This document shows, in pieces, positions 1-9,238 of a DNA stretch of 21,121 nucleotides. Origin of the DNA: Larix sibirica (lineage: Eukaryota > Streptophyta > Pinopsida > Pinales > Pinaceae); NCBI GenBank assembly GCA_004151065.3, contig NWUY0300014267.1, positions 17,164 to 38,284 on the forward strand, in the 5' to 3' direction. The translations under genes were made by a program, and so were the position numbers. The notes beneath the pieces are model-generated. The model worked only from the letters and a program-made list of their open reading frames with translations, made no database searches and was not told the DNA's origin. Position 1 is the first letter of the stretch. Each line of letters starts with the position of its first letter.

Positions 1-42
1 GACCCAGACCATACATAAAAACCCAATTAACCCAGGACCAAG

Positions 43-551
43 CTATTTCCGGGGCGCAGCTTCTAGGTTCAGCAAATCCAACTTCAGATCCTCTAGCTCC
101 TTTCGCAAACTGTCCACCTTGCTCTCAATTCACTTTGCTATGGCACAAGCCGCCCTAATTTGGCAGGTACACCCGTCGTCCACCACCGCCGAGAGATTTT
201 CCACCTTTGTACTGAGAATGCCAATGTTATTTCGTGCCTCCAGACGGCCCGCCTGCCCCATGGCATTCAGGCGTTGCAGAGCCTGCTTGATATCAAAGTT
301 CTCATTCTTTAATACATGAATTTGTGCATCGAGGATGGTCAGATGGTCGTCCACCACCGTGAGGGAAGCCTCAATGCCTTGGTGCTCATTCGAGCCACTA
401 CATACTTGAACCTTCGCACGGTGCTGCTCACAAGCCATGCAATCATAACCTCCTGGCCATGAAGGGAACCATTTCCTGAAATCAGGAAGAGAGTCACTAC
501 CTAGACGGGGCACCGTCTGCTTGCCACGGGAATTCGCTCCAGGGTCTGCCA
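43..551 (-). pseudogene. Unrecognised coiled-coil-like ORF in LINE 3' region
   Basis: I do not recognise this frame. It begins at an ATG (549-551, MADPGANS) and runs to a TGA at 130-132. Reading in the same frame beyond that stop gives another 28 codons, ending APRK then TAG at 43-45. The frame is also open upstream to 879, so about 279 codons carry only one internal stop, in a neighbourhood where LINE frames are badly broken. The C-terminal half is rich in Leu, Ile, Glu, Lys and Asp with heptad-like spacing, suggesting a coiled coil; the first part has Trp, Pro and several Cys. It lies directly downstream of the LINE RNase H on the same strand. It could be a LINE 3' untranslated region that is open by chance, an extra LINE ORF, or part of another element. 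No promoter or start context was identified. Confidence 0.3.
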
Positions 552-860
552 TGATCATACTCTCAAAACAAATACTCTGCCAACATGCCCTGCTATCTAG
601 GATAAATAGAAATTCTCCGCTAACCTGTTCAGCCAACCTGCTCTGCCAACTTGTTCTAAGCTTGATGTCTGAGTTGAGGGCTCGCATGCTTCCCATGTGG
701 AAGCCATGTGACAAGCGCGTGTTGACGACGCTCCAAACGAGGCCCCAATGTGGGTTTAAGACTATGGCTAAGGCTCTCGGATCATACATGATTTTAATTC
801 TTGAAATCCACCCCTTATGGGATCGAACACATGAAGTTTTGAACATGGAGAGACTAAATA
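552..860 (-). other. Putative LINE 3' untranslated region
   Basis: This stretch lies between the RNase H stop codon (TGA, 861-863) and the ATG at 549-551. It shows no recognisable domain. One frame stays open throughout (from an ATG at 877-879), but its product resembles nothing I know. Untranslated LINE 3' sequence is the simplest reading. Confidence 0.4.
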
Positions 861-1345
861 TCAAAGGTAGTGGATCCATACCTTTTGTTTCATCACCCGG
901 TTGCTAACTAGGACGCTACGGTTGAGTTTAGCACGGATGTTAGCCATCGCATCAGCGTCTTGGTTATTGTTTCTCAAGATGTGGAGAAAATTGATACTTT
1001 TGAATTCGCTAACCAAATATTTAAGAACATTGTGTACTTTTGAAACTGGGCTCTTTCTGTTTTTGCTCAGACTCCGAGCCTCCCTGATGACCAGCATAGA
1101 GTCACCACATACTACTAATTCATTGATGCCTTGCTCCCTTGTGATCTCCAGACCTTTGGTGAGAGCTAGCCATTCAACGCTATTGTTTGTTTGTCTGCCA
1201 ATTCCCCATGCGTAGTCTTTCCTCTTATTTCCGTCAGAGTCGAAGAGGACTCCACCCGCGCCTGCCAACCCTGGATTGCCTTTCGAGGCTCCATCAATGA
1301 AGAGGATATTGCACCCAATATTGTTTTTCCAGTTTGCATCTCCTC
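861..1345 (-). pseudogene. LINE ORF2: RNase H domain
   Basis: C-terminal RNase H (RNase HI fold) that would remove RNA from RNA/DNA hybrids during LINE cDNA synthesis. The frame contains the motif FIDGASKGNPG followed by AGAGG, with the first catalytic Asp at about 1293-1295. It continues with VEWLAL (catalytic Glu), VCGDSML (second Asp) and NNNQDADAMAN (final Asp region), so all four acidic positions appear present. It ends in MKQKVWIHYL and a TGA at 861-863. A TGA in this frame near 1345 and a frame change near 1330 separate it from the upstream ORF2 segment. It is recognisable but cannot be produced as part of a full ORF2. Confidence 0.85.
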
Positions 1346-2103
1346 AACACTCAATCTGAGCTACCAATTCTGAGTGTTGGAATGTTTATTTGGGGGAGCC
1401 AGACGTATGGAGGGATTTGGGAATAATAAGTCCGAAGCCCAGATTTTCTCTTCCACGTTCAACGACTCCTTATTGATGTTCTTCAATCCCTGTACTAATA
1501 AAGCTTCAATCCACAATGCTTTGGCCGAGGCTAGGACTCGAGCTGGGGTGGATCCAATCCCTTCGAAAATCTCTTTGTTCCTAGCTATCCATAGTTTCCA
1601 ACAAATAAACTTGGGAATACTTCCCAAGCTCTCTTGAAGTAAGGCTTGTTGTGAAAGGAGCCCGTGTAGTAGTCCTTCCAGCAGGCGAAGAGATCGTTCC
1701 AATTGGTTGGCAGAGTCACCATAATATTTAAATCTAGAAAAGCCTTGTGCCAGACTTCTCGAGCATAATGGCACTCCAAAAACAAATGCTCAGCTGTTTC
1801 TTCCGAGGCTTTGCAAAGTATGCATCTGGCTGGCCCCTTGATCCCTCTTTTTTTAAGATTTTCAGAAGTGAGAATATTTTGGTGGGCTAGAATCCAGGTG
1901 AAGGCATTTATCTTCGGAAGAATGTCGTTGCTCCATACTTTGGCCCATTTTTTGTCTTTGACGATGTTGCTGTCCATCGCTCGGTAGCCGGCTTTGACTG
2001 AATAGACTCCCGTCTTGCTCCATCCTCTTTTGTCAATCAAATGCTGGTGAACAGGGGTTGCACCATGTAGAATTTTGAGGAGGGTGTCGAAGTCCGCTTG
2101 TAA
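1346..2103 (-). pseudogene. LINE ORF2: zf-RVT zinc-binding region and linker
   Basis: The zf-RVT module usual between RT and RNase H in plant LINE ORF2. Visible blocks are GVYSVKAGYRAM, KVWSNDILPKINAFTWILAH and the cysteine/histidine cluster RCILCKASEETAEHLFLEC, followed by REVWHKAF. Near 1630 the frame shifts, and the downstream part continues as PKFICWKLWIARNKEIF and a linker ending NKHSNTQNW with a TAG at 1361-1363. At the upstream edge an in-frame TAG near 2104-2106 interrupts VPT/LQADFD. The domain order and the HxxxC-type cluster are clear; at least one frameshift and two stops disable it. Confidence 0.85.
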
Positions 2104-3185
2104 CTAGGTCGGGACCTCTATACTAATCCAATCCACCCATCTTCCCTTTTCAGACCATACCGAAAGGTCATACAAGGTAGTTATGTTAGCTTGATCCATC
2201 CATTCTTTTAGTTCGTTGAAATTTTGAAGGAAGTTAACATGGGATCGCTGATCCGGCCCAAGCTTGTTAACCCAAATTTTGATCTTCTTGCCATTCTCAG
2301 GGATCCAGTATAATTGATTTTGTAGGATGAGTGCCGCCTTTTTACAAAGGTTCCATATAGGCTTACCGGTTTTAGACTGATCAATCGTCTTTACACGTCG
2401 CTCTCTGCTTCCGTTCATATACTTTTTGCACAAGAGATCTTTCCACCATGCATTTTTGCCAGTGATGTCCAAAGAATTTTGGCACCAAGGGCCAGATTCA
2501 TAAGTGAGGTGTCTCTTATTCCGGCATCGCCAACACATTTTGGCCTACAAATGTTTTCCCAACTCATAAAGTGGAACTTTTTGGTTCCGTTTGTCTTTCC
2601 ACCTTGCCACATAAATCTACGGATCTCCTTTGTGATCTTCTGAACGACACTCTTGGGGGCTAAAGAGATAGAACTGAAGTAAATAGTATAGGCTGAGAGA
2701 ACACAATTTATCAAAACTAATTTGCCAGCCAAGTTGAGCCACCCGAATCCCCACAATGAAATTTTGTGTTTGATTTTATCCACCAGGTCATGCCAGTCCG
2801 AGACTTTTTTGTTCCCTTTGAAAATTGGGATTCCAAGGTATTTAAAGGAGTTCCAGAAAGGGAAACCATCAAATTCTAGTATTCTAGCTATTCTGGCAAT
2901 GGTCTCTTTGGAGCAATTCCAACCGTAAATTTTTGATTTCATGGAGTTGACTTTCCCATCGGAAGCTTTGAAGAAGGTGGTTAAAGCGCTATTGAATCTT
3001 TCAGCTATGATTGTGGAAGCTCCTCCAAGCAAAATTGTATCATCCGCGAACTGANGCATGATTGACTGCTCTGACCCCTCTCGCTATCCTCAGACCTTTC
3101 AACTCCCCCAGACGTTGAAGATGATGAAGCTTCCTGCTTAGGGATTCGACCACCAAGAGATATAGGAAGGGGGCATGGGGCAGCC
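2104..3185 (-). pseudogene. LINE ORF2: reverse transcriptase palm and thumb
   Basis: C-terminal half of the reverse transcriptase. The catalytic motif QFADDT is present (the two Asp at 3039-3044), followed by VNSMKSKIYGWNC, FKYLGIPIFKG, WGFGWLNLAGKLVLINCVLSA and FMWQGG, the usual order in plant LINEs. A frame change near 2470-2540 separates this from a second frame with WWKDLLCKKYMNGS through WSEKGRWVDWISIEVPT. Upstream of FADD, a frame with FLYLLVVESLSRKLHHLQRLGELKGL covers the segment toward 3185 and needs a frameshift to join. An ambiguous base (N) at 3055 lies two codons before FADD. Confidence 0.9.
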
Positions 3186-4290
3186 CTATCTTAGGTCTCT
3201 AGTGGCTTGAAAGAAGGAAGTGGGCCTGCCATTAACCAACGGGGCAATCCATGGTTTGCTTATGCAAGCTTTTACCCAGCAAACAAATCTGCCGGAGAAG
3301 CCAAATCTATTCATAATTTCAAATAAGAAAAAGTGGTTCACTCTATCAAAAGCACTCGCCATGTCTAACTTGATAGCCATTCCCTGCTGTTTTCTTTCCA
3401 TACTGGAGAGGATAGCCTCCTGGACTATAATGATATTATCAAGTATTTGACGACCGACAATAAACCCACCTTGGGAGTAAGAGATGAGCTTACCCATGAT
3501 TTGTTTCATTCGAGTTGCTATGATCTTCGAGAGGATCTTGTAGGAAGTGTTACAGAGAGAGATAGGCCTGAATCTTTCAATAGATGTGGTATTGCTGTCT
3601 TTCGGGATAAGGGCCAGGAAGGAGGAGTTTGTGGCTCCCCTGATCTTATCTTTCTTTCTGGTCCAATTAAGTATTTTCTTCAAATCTTCCTTAAATTTAT
3701 TGTAAATCCATCTGGCCCTGGAGCTTTGTCCAGATGAAGAGACCAAATAGCCTCTATGATTTCAGATTCAATAATTGGTTTATCAAGTTCTCTATTGTCA
3801 GTTTCAGAAATAAGAGAATGAATACCTGATAGTAGATCCGCCTGTGCTTCAGCTTCTGCCTCGTTGGTATCTATGTAGAGCCTCTGAAAATGCTCCAAGG
3901 CATGTGCTTTAAGCTCCTCCTGGCTGGTGACTCTAGTTCCATTGGTGTCTTTTAACTCTTTGATCGAATTGTAACTCATACGTGCTTTGGTGTGCTTGTG
4001 GAAGTACTCGGTGTTACTATCCCCCCCTTTAAGCCAAGTCTGCCTGGATTTGATTCTCCAAACCTCCTCTTCCTGTCGAGCTGCGCTGAGGATTTCTAGA
4101 TTAAGGTCCTTCTCCCAGTTTAGAATGGAAGCAGTGATTTCACTCTCCTCCATTCTGTGCTGGAGAGAAGCGAGGTCAGTTTGGAGCTTTCTCTTGGTAA
4201 AATTGGGATTCTTGAACTTCGATTTGGCCCAGGTTTTTAAGACAGCACGTACAGCTTGAAGCTTGCATTCCCAAATGTAACTAGGCGACC
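3186..4290 (-). pseudogene. LINE ORF2: pre-RT hinge and RT fingers
   Basis: N-terminal part of what remains of ORF2. From the right edge it reads WECKLQAVRAVLKTWAKSKF, then the usual hinge WRIKSRQTWLKGGDSNTEYFH, then KAPGPDGFT, which opens the reverse transcriptase. After a frame change near 3700-3740 the fingers and palm continue with FLALIPK, FRPISLCNTSYKILSKIIATRMK, QGGFIVGRQILDN and IKLDMASAFDRVNH (the first catalytic Asp motif). Another shift occurs near 3186 after PTSFFQATRDLR. The sequence starts abruptly at about 4285, where an apurinic/apyrimidinic endonuclease domain would be expected upstream. Confidence 0.9.
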
Positions 4291-5345
4291 CCTGAAAATT
4301 GGAGTTCCAAGTGCTATGAATAATTTGTAAGAGATCTCTGAGGGGATGTTCTCGGCATCTGCTTCTCTTTCTAACTCTATATTAACCTGTGAGGGGATTT
4401 CTCCATCTTCCATAGCCAAAGATTGAAATTGATTGCTGGTGTTGGTGTCAACCTGCTCCTTTTCTTTGTTTTTTTCACCCTGCTCTTTTTTTTTATATTT
4501 TTCTCTAAATGTGGATCAGAAGTTGCGGGATTTGGCTGTATAGTTTTCCTTCCCCTCTTAGATTGCTTCCAACCTTCTTCCTGTGTCTGATCCTGGGTTT
4601 CAAGTGCAACTTTTGGGCGATTCTTGACGAAGTGGCCATACTCATGGCATTTCTTACATTTAAAGGGGTCTTGCTCGTAGTCTATTGTCGTCATGTGTTC
4701 CCAGCCATCCATCTGCAAGTTTACTACCTCAGGTAGACCTTTTTCTAAGTCGACTTCCACACAGATGCGGGCACAGGAGAATAACGACCCTTTAGGTTCA
4801 GCTTTGTCGATAAAAGTGCCAAGGGCATTGCCAATATCCTACAGGGTTTCATCATTTCAGCAATGGAGTGGAAGATGTGGAAGGCGAACCCATACAGGTA
4901 CAGCTGATGGTACATCTTTTTTCGGGTCAAAAGAGAGGCTCCATCGATTTAAATAAAGTCCATGGGTGCCCAGGAAGTAAGGCCCACTTCTAAAAATAAG
5001 ATCTTTATCTATCTTGTGCTCAAAAAGAAAAGTGAAAAAGCCCTTACCACAAAAACAGTGTTGCAGGTCCCCGGAGATTAAGGGCATCCAATTTTTGTTG
5101 ATCCGGGCATCCATGGTTTTGGGTGAGGACCAAATCCCAGTGAACTGACCTATTAGACCTCGCTCGCTAAGAGCTAGGGCTTTCAGGCGTGAAGCTGCCG
5201 ACTTGATGTGGATCCGAGGAGCAGTCGTGCATTTTACAAAGGCTTCTACGATGGTGGGGGTAGCCGACGGCGGAGGAGTTGCGGCTACCAAAACTCGAAA
5301 GGTGTCATCGAGTCTGCGCCGTTTCTCTTCCTGACTTTGATCCAT
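4291..5345 (-). pseudogene. LINE ORF1: DUF4283 and zinc knuckle (gag-like)
   Basis: Nucleic-acid-binding ORF1 of a plant LINE. The ATG at 5343-5345 (MDQSQEEKRRRLDD) is the best start; the same frame extends a few codons upstream only through a GTG. The DUF4283 core is clear: LIGQFTGIWSSPKTM, GFFTFLFEHKIDKDLIFRSGPYF, LYLNRWSLSFDP and VPVWVRLPHLPL. After frameshifts between about 4930 and 4750 it resumes with EVDLEKGLPEVVNLQM and a zinc knuckle, CKKCHEYGHFVKNR (4656-4658 to 4617-4619), in which the last Cys of the expected CX2CX4HX4C is Arg. A basic Lys/Arg-rich tail follows. A further shift near 4420 leads into a short acidic tail, and the sequence then joins ORF2 directly. Confidence 0.88.
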
Positions 5346-5480
5346 GGGGGGTTTCCATTGTGGCACCCTTGAAGAGGGGCCCGATCGCCAGGGGTAGAGG
5401 ACCGAGCGTTGCAGGCAGCAAGCCCTAGCGGCGGCTAGATCTGGGAGTCGAGGTTGCAGAGCTCATTTCCGCCAAAAAAA
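5346..5480 (-). other. GC-rich LINE 5' leader
   Basis: About 130 bases upstream of the ORF1 ATG are markedly richer in G and C than the flanking DNA, as expected for a LINE 5' untranslated region with an internal promoter. The change to AT-rich sequence occurs at a short A run near 5475-5484. This is taken as the approximate 5' end of the LINE; whether the 5' end is complete cannot be judged. Confidence 0.5.
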
Positions 5481-6361
5481 AAATCTCATAATATATTCCT
5501 TTTTAAGTTATTCCTTACCAAGGAATACATGTATTATTTAATATTTCTTCTCATATATAAGAAGATTATCAATAAACAATAAAAACTATTTACTGAAATG
5601 ATTTAAATTGCACTATTGTAACATGGTTTATAACTTGTTTTTTTCAATCTCCAACACAATTAATGATTGAATTTCAGACCCGAATTATTATTTTATATCT
5701 GTATTTTCAAACAATTGTTTCCAAAAGTTTATAATGGTTGGATGCTCAAATTTTCAAATTGGCAAACTTAGATTCCTTGTTTACGATCATTCCTTTGACA
5801 ATTAACTTTTGAAGGTTTGAATTCAATGTATAATTTTCATATTTTAAAAAACATTTATCATTTAAACTTCATTACGAATGATAACATAATATTATACTTC
5901 TTTACTTATTATTGTGTTAAACTAGGCAGATAACACTAAGGTTGGGACTTCTTTCATGATTCTATTTTTTATCATCGATCTTTTTTCAAAAAGCTTGACA
6001 CACCATAATAGACCTAATAACAATATTCAAATGAATACATTAGAAACCATTATAACTGCGTATTTACTTGCACATATTGTTTAAGATACAACATATGTGC
6101 TAAATGTCAATATTATGCAATTAGGTCAACTAATTTTTATTGATGAAGTAGGATATCAATCCAAGAGACTTAGGACAAGGATTCCTCTCTTCTTGGCTAA
6201 ATCACTATGGCTTGCCTAACCCATTCTCTTGATAAAAATAAAACATAAAGAAACATGGTACATAGTAGCATCAAAGCATAGAATACAACTATTCAAAGGC
6301 AAAAACAAATTGCAAAATCAAACTAGAAAGGATATTCTTTATACAAAACTTTCAATTTCAG
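5481..6361. other. AT-rich spacer, no gene seen
   Basis: Nothing coding, no RNA gene and no obvious repeat structure was recognised. Earlier exons of the pseudogene beginning at 6362 could lie here in decayed form, but I could not identify any. The end of the segment has a pyrimidine-containing stretch followed by TTTCAG at 6356-6361, which could be a splice acceptor for the next feature. Confidence 0.5.
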
Positions 6362-7395
6362 AGTGTTGATAATATAGAAAATACCAATGACAATCGACAT
6401 TTCATCAAAGAATATCATTTTTATATTAGTGATGATTGTATGCGTGATACACATTTTGTACAACAGTGTTTTGATAAAAATTATGATACATTAAAAGCTC
6501 GTGGGATCAAATTCAATGAACATTGGATATGGTCAGATGGATGGGAAAGTCAATTCCAATCTTCAAGATCATTCTTCTAGTTGTGTCATCTTCATAAGAA
6601 ATCAAGCATTAAACATTGTTGGATTTTTTTTGAAAATGGTCATGGAAAAGGAGAGCATGATGGTGTAGGGGCATGTGTCAAACACGCACTTCAAAGATAT
6701 CAGATGAACCCTCTTGCCAACTGATTTGTATCAAGTTGTTGAATGGTGCAAAAATGTTCCAAGCCATGAACAAAATCTGTCAAGGGATGTGTGCAGGTGT
6801 GTATACATGTCAAGCACACATGACAATTTTTTATTAATAAATTAATTTTTTTATTTACAATAAATTGTACTTTAAATATCTAGATATATGATTATCAGGT
6901 TGATATATAATTTTTTAGAAAACATATGTACTAACATTTCATTTATCTAAATTAATTATTTGAAAGCCACAAGTTTTTTTGGCATATTGAAATCCAAGAT
7001 GTAGACATATCGATATCATATGAAGCCAACACAATATAAAAGACTTGAAAAAGCCCACCAAAATATGTTTGCATTTGATAGAGGATTCTTGTTTTTTTCC
7101 AATTTGCATAGATGACACAATCCACAAAGATTTGTGAATACGAGATTGAGAACTATGTTAAAGCTTGGGAACATACAAAAATTAATATAAAGGGCAAAAT
7201 GCCACTTGCAAGCCTAGAGGAGATGGAACCAAATGACATTGTGGTGTCAATTCATGCTGATAGAGTTTCTGATCTTGTTAGAGAAGGTGGCATTACAATT
7301 GTCCAAGAATATATATATATAATGAGTTTCTTGTTAATGAAGATGAATTTGACACATTGTGTTGTTTGCAGGAGATGTCTTTGGTTTGGTTGCAC
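6362..7395 (+). pseudogene. Conserved SDG/HGKGEHDG family pseudogene, 5' part
   Basis: Remnant of a protein family I recall as uncharacterised and scattered in eukaryotes, transposase-like in feel; no function can be assigned from this sequence. The frame reads FIKEYHFYISDDCMRDTHFVQ, then HWIWSDGWESQFQSSRSF, a TAG at 6578-6580, then LCHLHKKSSIKHCWIFFENG and HGKGEHDGVGACVKHALQRYQMN. A one-base shift near 6715-6722 restores DLYQVVEWCKNVPSHEQNL. After a probable intron it continues from 7112 as MTQSTKICEYEIENYV... VSDLVREGGITIVQEY. A further shift in the TA repeat near 7310-7322 leads to NEFLVNEDEFDTLCC. It stops at the LTR retrotransposon, and the second half resumes at 15967. Repeated Asp/Glu/His-rich motifs suggest an RNase H-like catalytic core, but that is speculation. 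Confidence 0.65.
6797..7111 (+). other. Probable intron in the pseudogene
   Basis: Coding similarity breaks between SRDVC (just before 6797) and MTQSTKIC (7112). The gap starts CAG|GTGTGT, is AT-rich, and ends in a pyrimidine tract followed by TTTGCATAG|ATG, consistent with a GT-AG intron of about 315 bases. If it is real, the copy arose from a gene or DNA element and not from a spliced retrocopy. Confidence 0.45.
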
Positions 7396-9015
7396 TGGTT
7401 GGGCCTCATTTTTTACCAGTTTCTGCATGTATGTTGGCTATCCCTTTGTACTTATTACCTTCCATTTCCCTTCCTTTTTCTCTATACTCTTATGTTTATT
7501 CCTATGCTACATGGTTATATCATCACCTCGTTACTTAAGGTAACTATGCTTAACTAGATTTGATTTATCGTATTTTGTTACCTATTTCCAACTATGAGGT
7601 GATTAGCCTAACTACTATGGAATTGCAACATCTATCTCTTTGGACTACAGGGCTACGGGCTACTGGAACTAGATATTTCGGTAATTTTGAAATGCCAGTT
7701 TTGACATGTACTATTGGAATCATAGCGATTGATGCATGTGACACCTAAGCGCGTTCATGGAGGATCTAAAGCCCGAGTAAAAGATGGATATTGTTCCTTA
7801 ATATGCGCCACACCATATCTTCAATGCTCCTCCTAACTGGGTTGGTGAGTAATAATTGACAAGTCATACGTAATCGAGATTCAATTGCGATGTCATTTTG
7901 TTAATCATGAAATCAGATACTAGAATTAATGACTCCTATGTTTGTTATTTCATGTCTATTCATGGAAAATCGAGATCCACATTCATATCATTGTTGTAAT
8001 CGATTATGTATGAAATCGTATATATTTTGAAACAATCATGTAGGAGGGTTAGCTTAGATATCCATATTTTGCATACAGGGTGTCAGGGAGTTTAGACTCT
8101 TTTTGAATTACTGTGATGTACTTATTTTATTTTGATTAAATGAATACTCTGCTTCTCTGATAATTTTCTGAGCTCTTATCTACTACAGTGCGCTCAATCA
8201 GGAGGCCTCCCTGCTCTGAGTCGAACTGGTAGTATTAGAATTGTAGGTGTGGTGTGCATATGTATTTGGTTTAGAATAAGTTGTTTAAGACTTATTTCAG
8301 GATCAAGTGGTGATTTAAATTTTATTTAGAGATCCTCCGAGGTAGGTTGTGTAGCACATATTAAATTTGTGTTGCAGATTCATCTCAAGTAAAGTTATTT
8401 AGCTTATTTATAAATTTGCTTCAAATTCATCTCTTAATTTATAATTTATAATTTAAATTTATATGATTGGTGCTGCAAGTTTTAGTTTGAAGCATGTAGG
8501 TTACTTTTGAGTGTTTGGATTGTTTACATGCTCTTCATATTTTAAGAGGATCCTCACCTGCTTGATTTCTTTATATGCTCAGAATGATTAGAATGATCTT
8601 CTAATGACAACAACCAAATATTGATTGTCTCCTAAACATCTTGATAACTTCAGTTGCTAGTAAAAGGCTTTGGTTTATTTGAACTTTGTTGTTGGGGCAC
8701 ACTGGATGATTGTATACAGTCTGTTAGTTCTTGTCTAAGAGGATTGTAATTTATTTGCTGTGTAATTTTGATATCAAGAGCAGATTGTTATTTGAACATT
8801 GTGAGAATATTCAACAAATCCTAATTCATAAACTTGAAGGGTGATTGTTAAGTATACACACAGTGAAATCATTCGATCTGTTTGAGATATTTTCAGTTTG
8901 GTAGGATAGTTAGTTTGACTTAGTTCTGCATATATCTTGCACGATACCTCATTAGCTTATTGACCCTAGTTGATCATTTATGTAAGGTAAAATCAAGCAA
9001 TTATTTTTCCCGACA
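7396..9015 (+). repeat. 5' LTR
   Basis: Direct repeat of 14354-15966. It starts TGGTTGGG where the 3' LTR has TGTTGGG, so one extra or changed base has altered the terminus, and it ends CCCGACA where the 3' LTR has CCCAACA. It is about 1620 bases long, against 1613 for the 3' copy. One visible length difference is a 7-base-scale duplication in the AT-rich TTTATAA stretch near 8440. No protein-coding content was recognised. Confidence 0.92.
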
Positions 9016-9018
9016 TTT

Positions 9019-9038
9019 TTGTGTCGCTGCCGTGGAGG
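9019..9038 (+). other. Degenerate primer-binding site, tRNA-Asp type
   Basis: Three bases after the 5' LTR, this 20-base stretch matches the complement of the plant tRNA-Asp 3' end (TGGCGCCGTTGCCGGGGAGG, as remembered) at 15 of 20 positions; three of the five changes are C-to-T or T-to-C. It would prime minus-strand DNA synthesis. The same junction is better preserved at 13931-13973. Confidence 0.65.
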
Positions 9039-9238
9039 TGTCAAAGAACTAGGTCTTAGTTTATGTTTGATTTGGTTGGATTTCATTAAGTGTGAATAAT
9101 AATCTCTCTTTTCGTGCAGGAAATTCGGTGCCTTAAAACACATCATGATGGTTTGGTAAGATGAAAGGTAAGAACCTGCGCGCTAGCTTGCTTCGGTAAG
9201 TACACTATTTTGTTGGATTTAGATGGTGTTGCTACTGT
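9039..9238 (+). other. Retrotransposon leader before gag
   Basis: Non-coding stretch between the primer-binding site and the first gag ATG. It holds a TTTTCGTGCAG acceptor-like sequence near 9109-9119 but nothing else recognisable. Leader length and position are as expected for Athila-like elements. Confidence 0.4.

Larger units (their letters stand above)
1..5480 (-). mobile_element. L1-type plant LINE, decayed, lacking endonuclease
   Basis: Non-LTR retrotransposon read right to left. The order of remnants is a GC-rich 5' leader (about 5346-5475), ORF1 with DUF4283 and a zinc knuckle, then ORF2 with reverse transcriptase, a zf-RVT zinc-binding module and RNase H. The right boundary is placed where GC-rich sequence gives way to AT-rich DNA near 5475-5480. 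The left boundary is uncertain: no poly-T (the expected poly-A tail on this strand) is visible in 1-870, so the element may run off the window. Numerous frameshifts and stops make it inactive. The endonuclease domain that should sit between ORF1 and RT is absent. I saw no target-site duplication. Confidence 0.85.

Noticed and set aside
119-1637. Plus-strand open frames of 60-128 codons
   Set aside because: They lie antisense to recognisable LINE coding on the minus strand and show no domain of their own.
3055-3055. Single N near the FADD motif (another at 20171)
   Set aside because: Unlike the N at 16188, no flanking duplication is visible; treated as an ambiguous base.
3220-4259. Plus-strand open frames across the LINE RT region
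   Set aside because: They are mirror frames of the reverse transcriptase and hinge; the translations have no recognisable motif.
7357-7748. Open frames at the start of the 5' LTR, also seen at 14151-14707
   Set aside because: They are LTR sequence without protein features; hydrophobic content comes from T-rich DNA.
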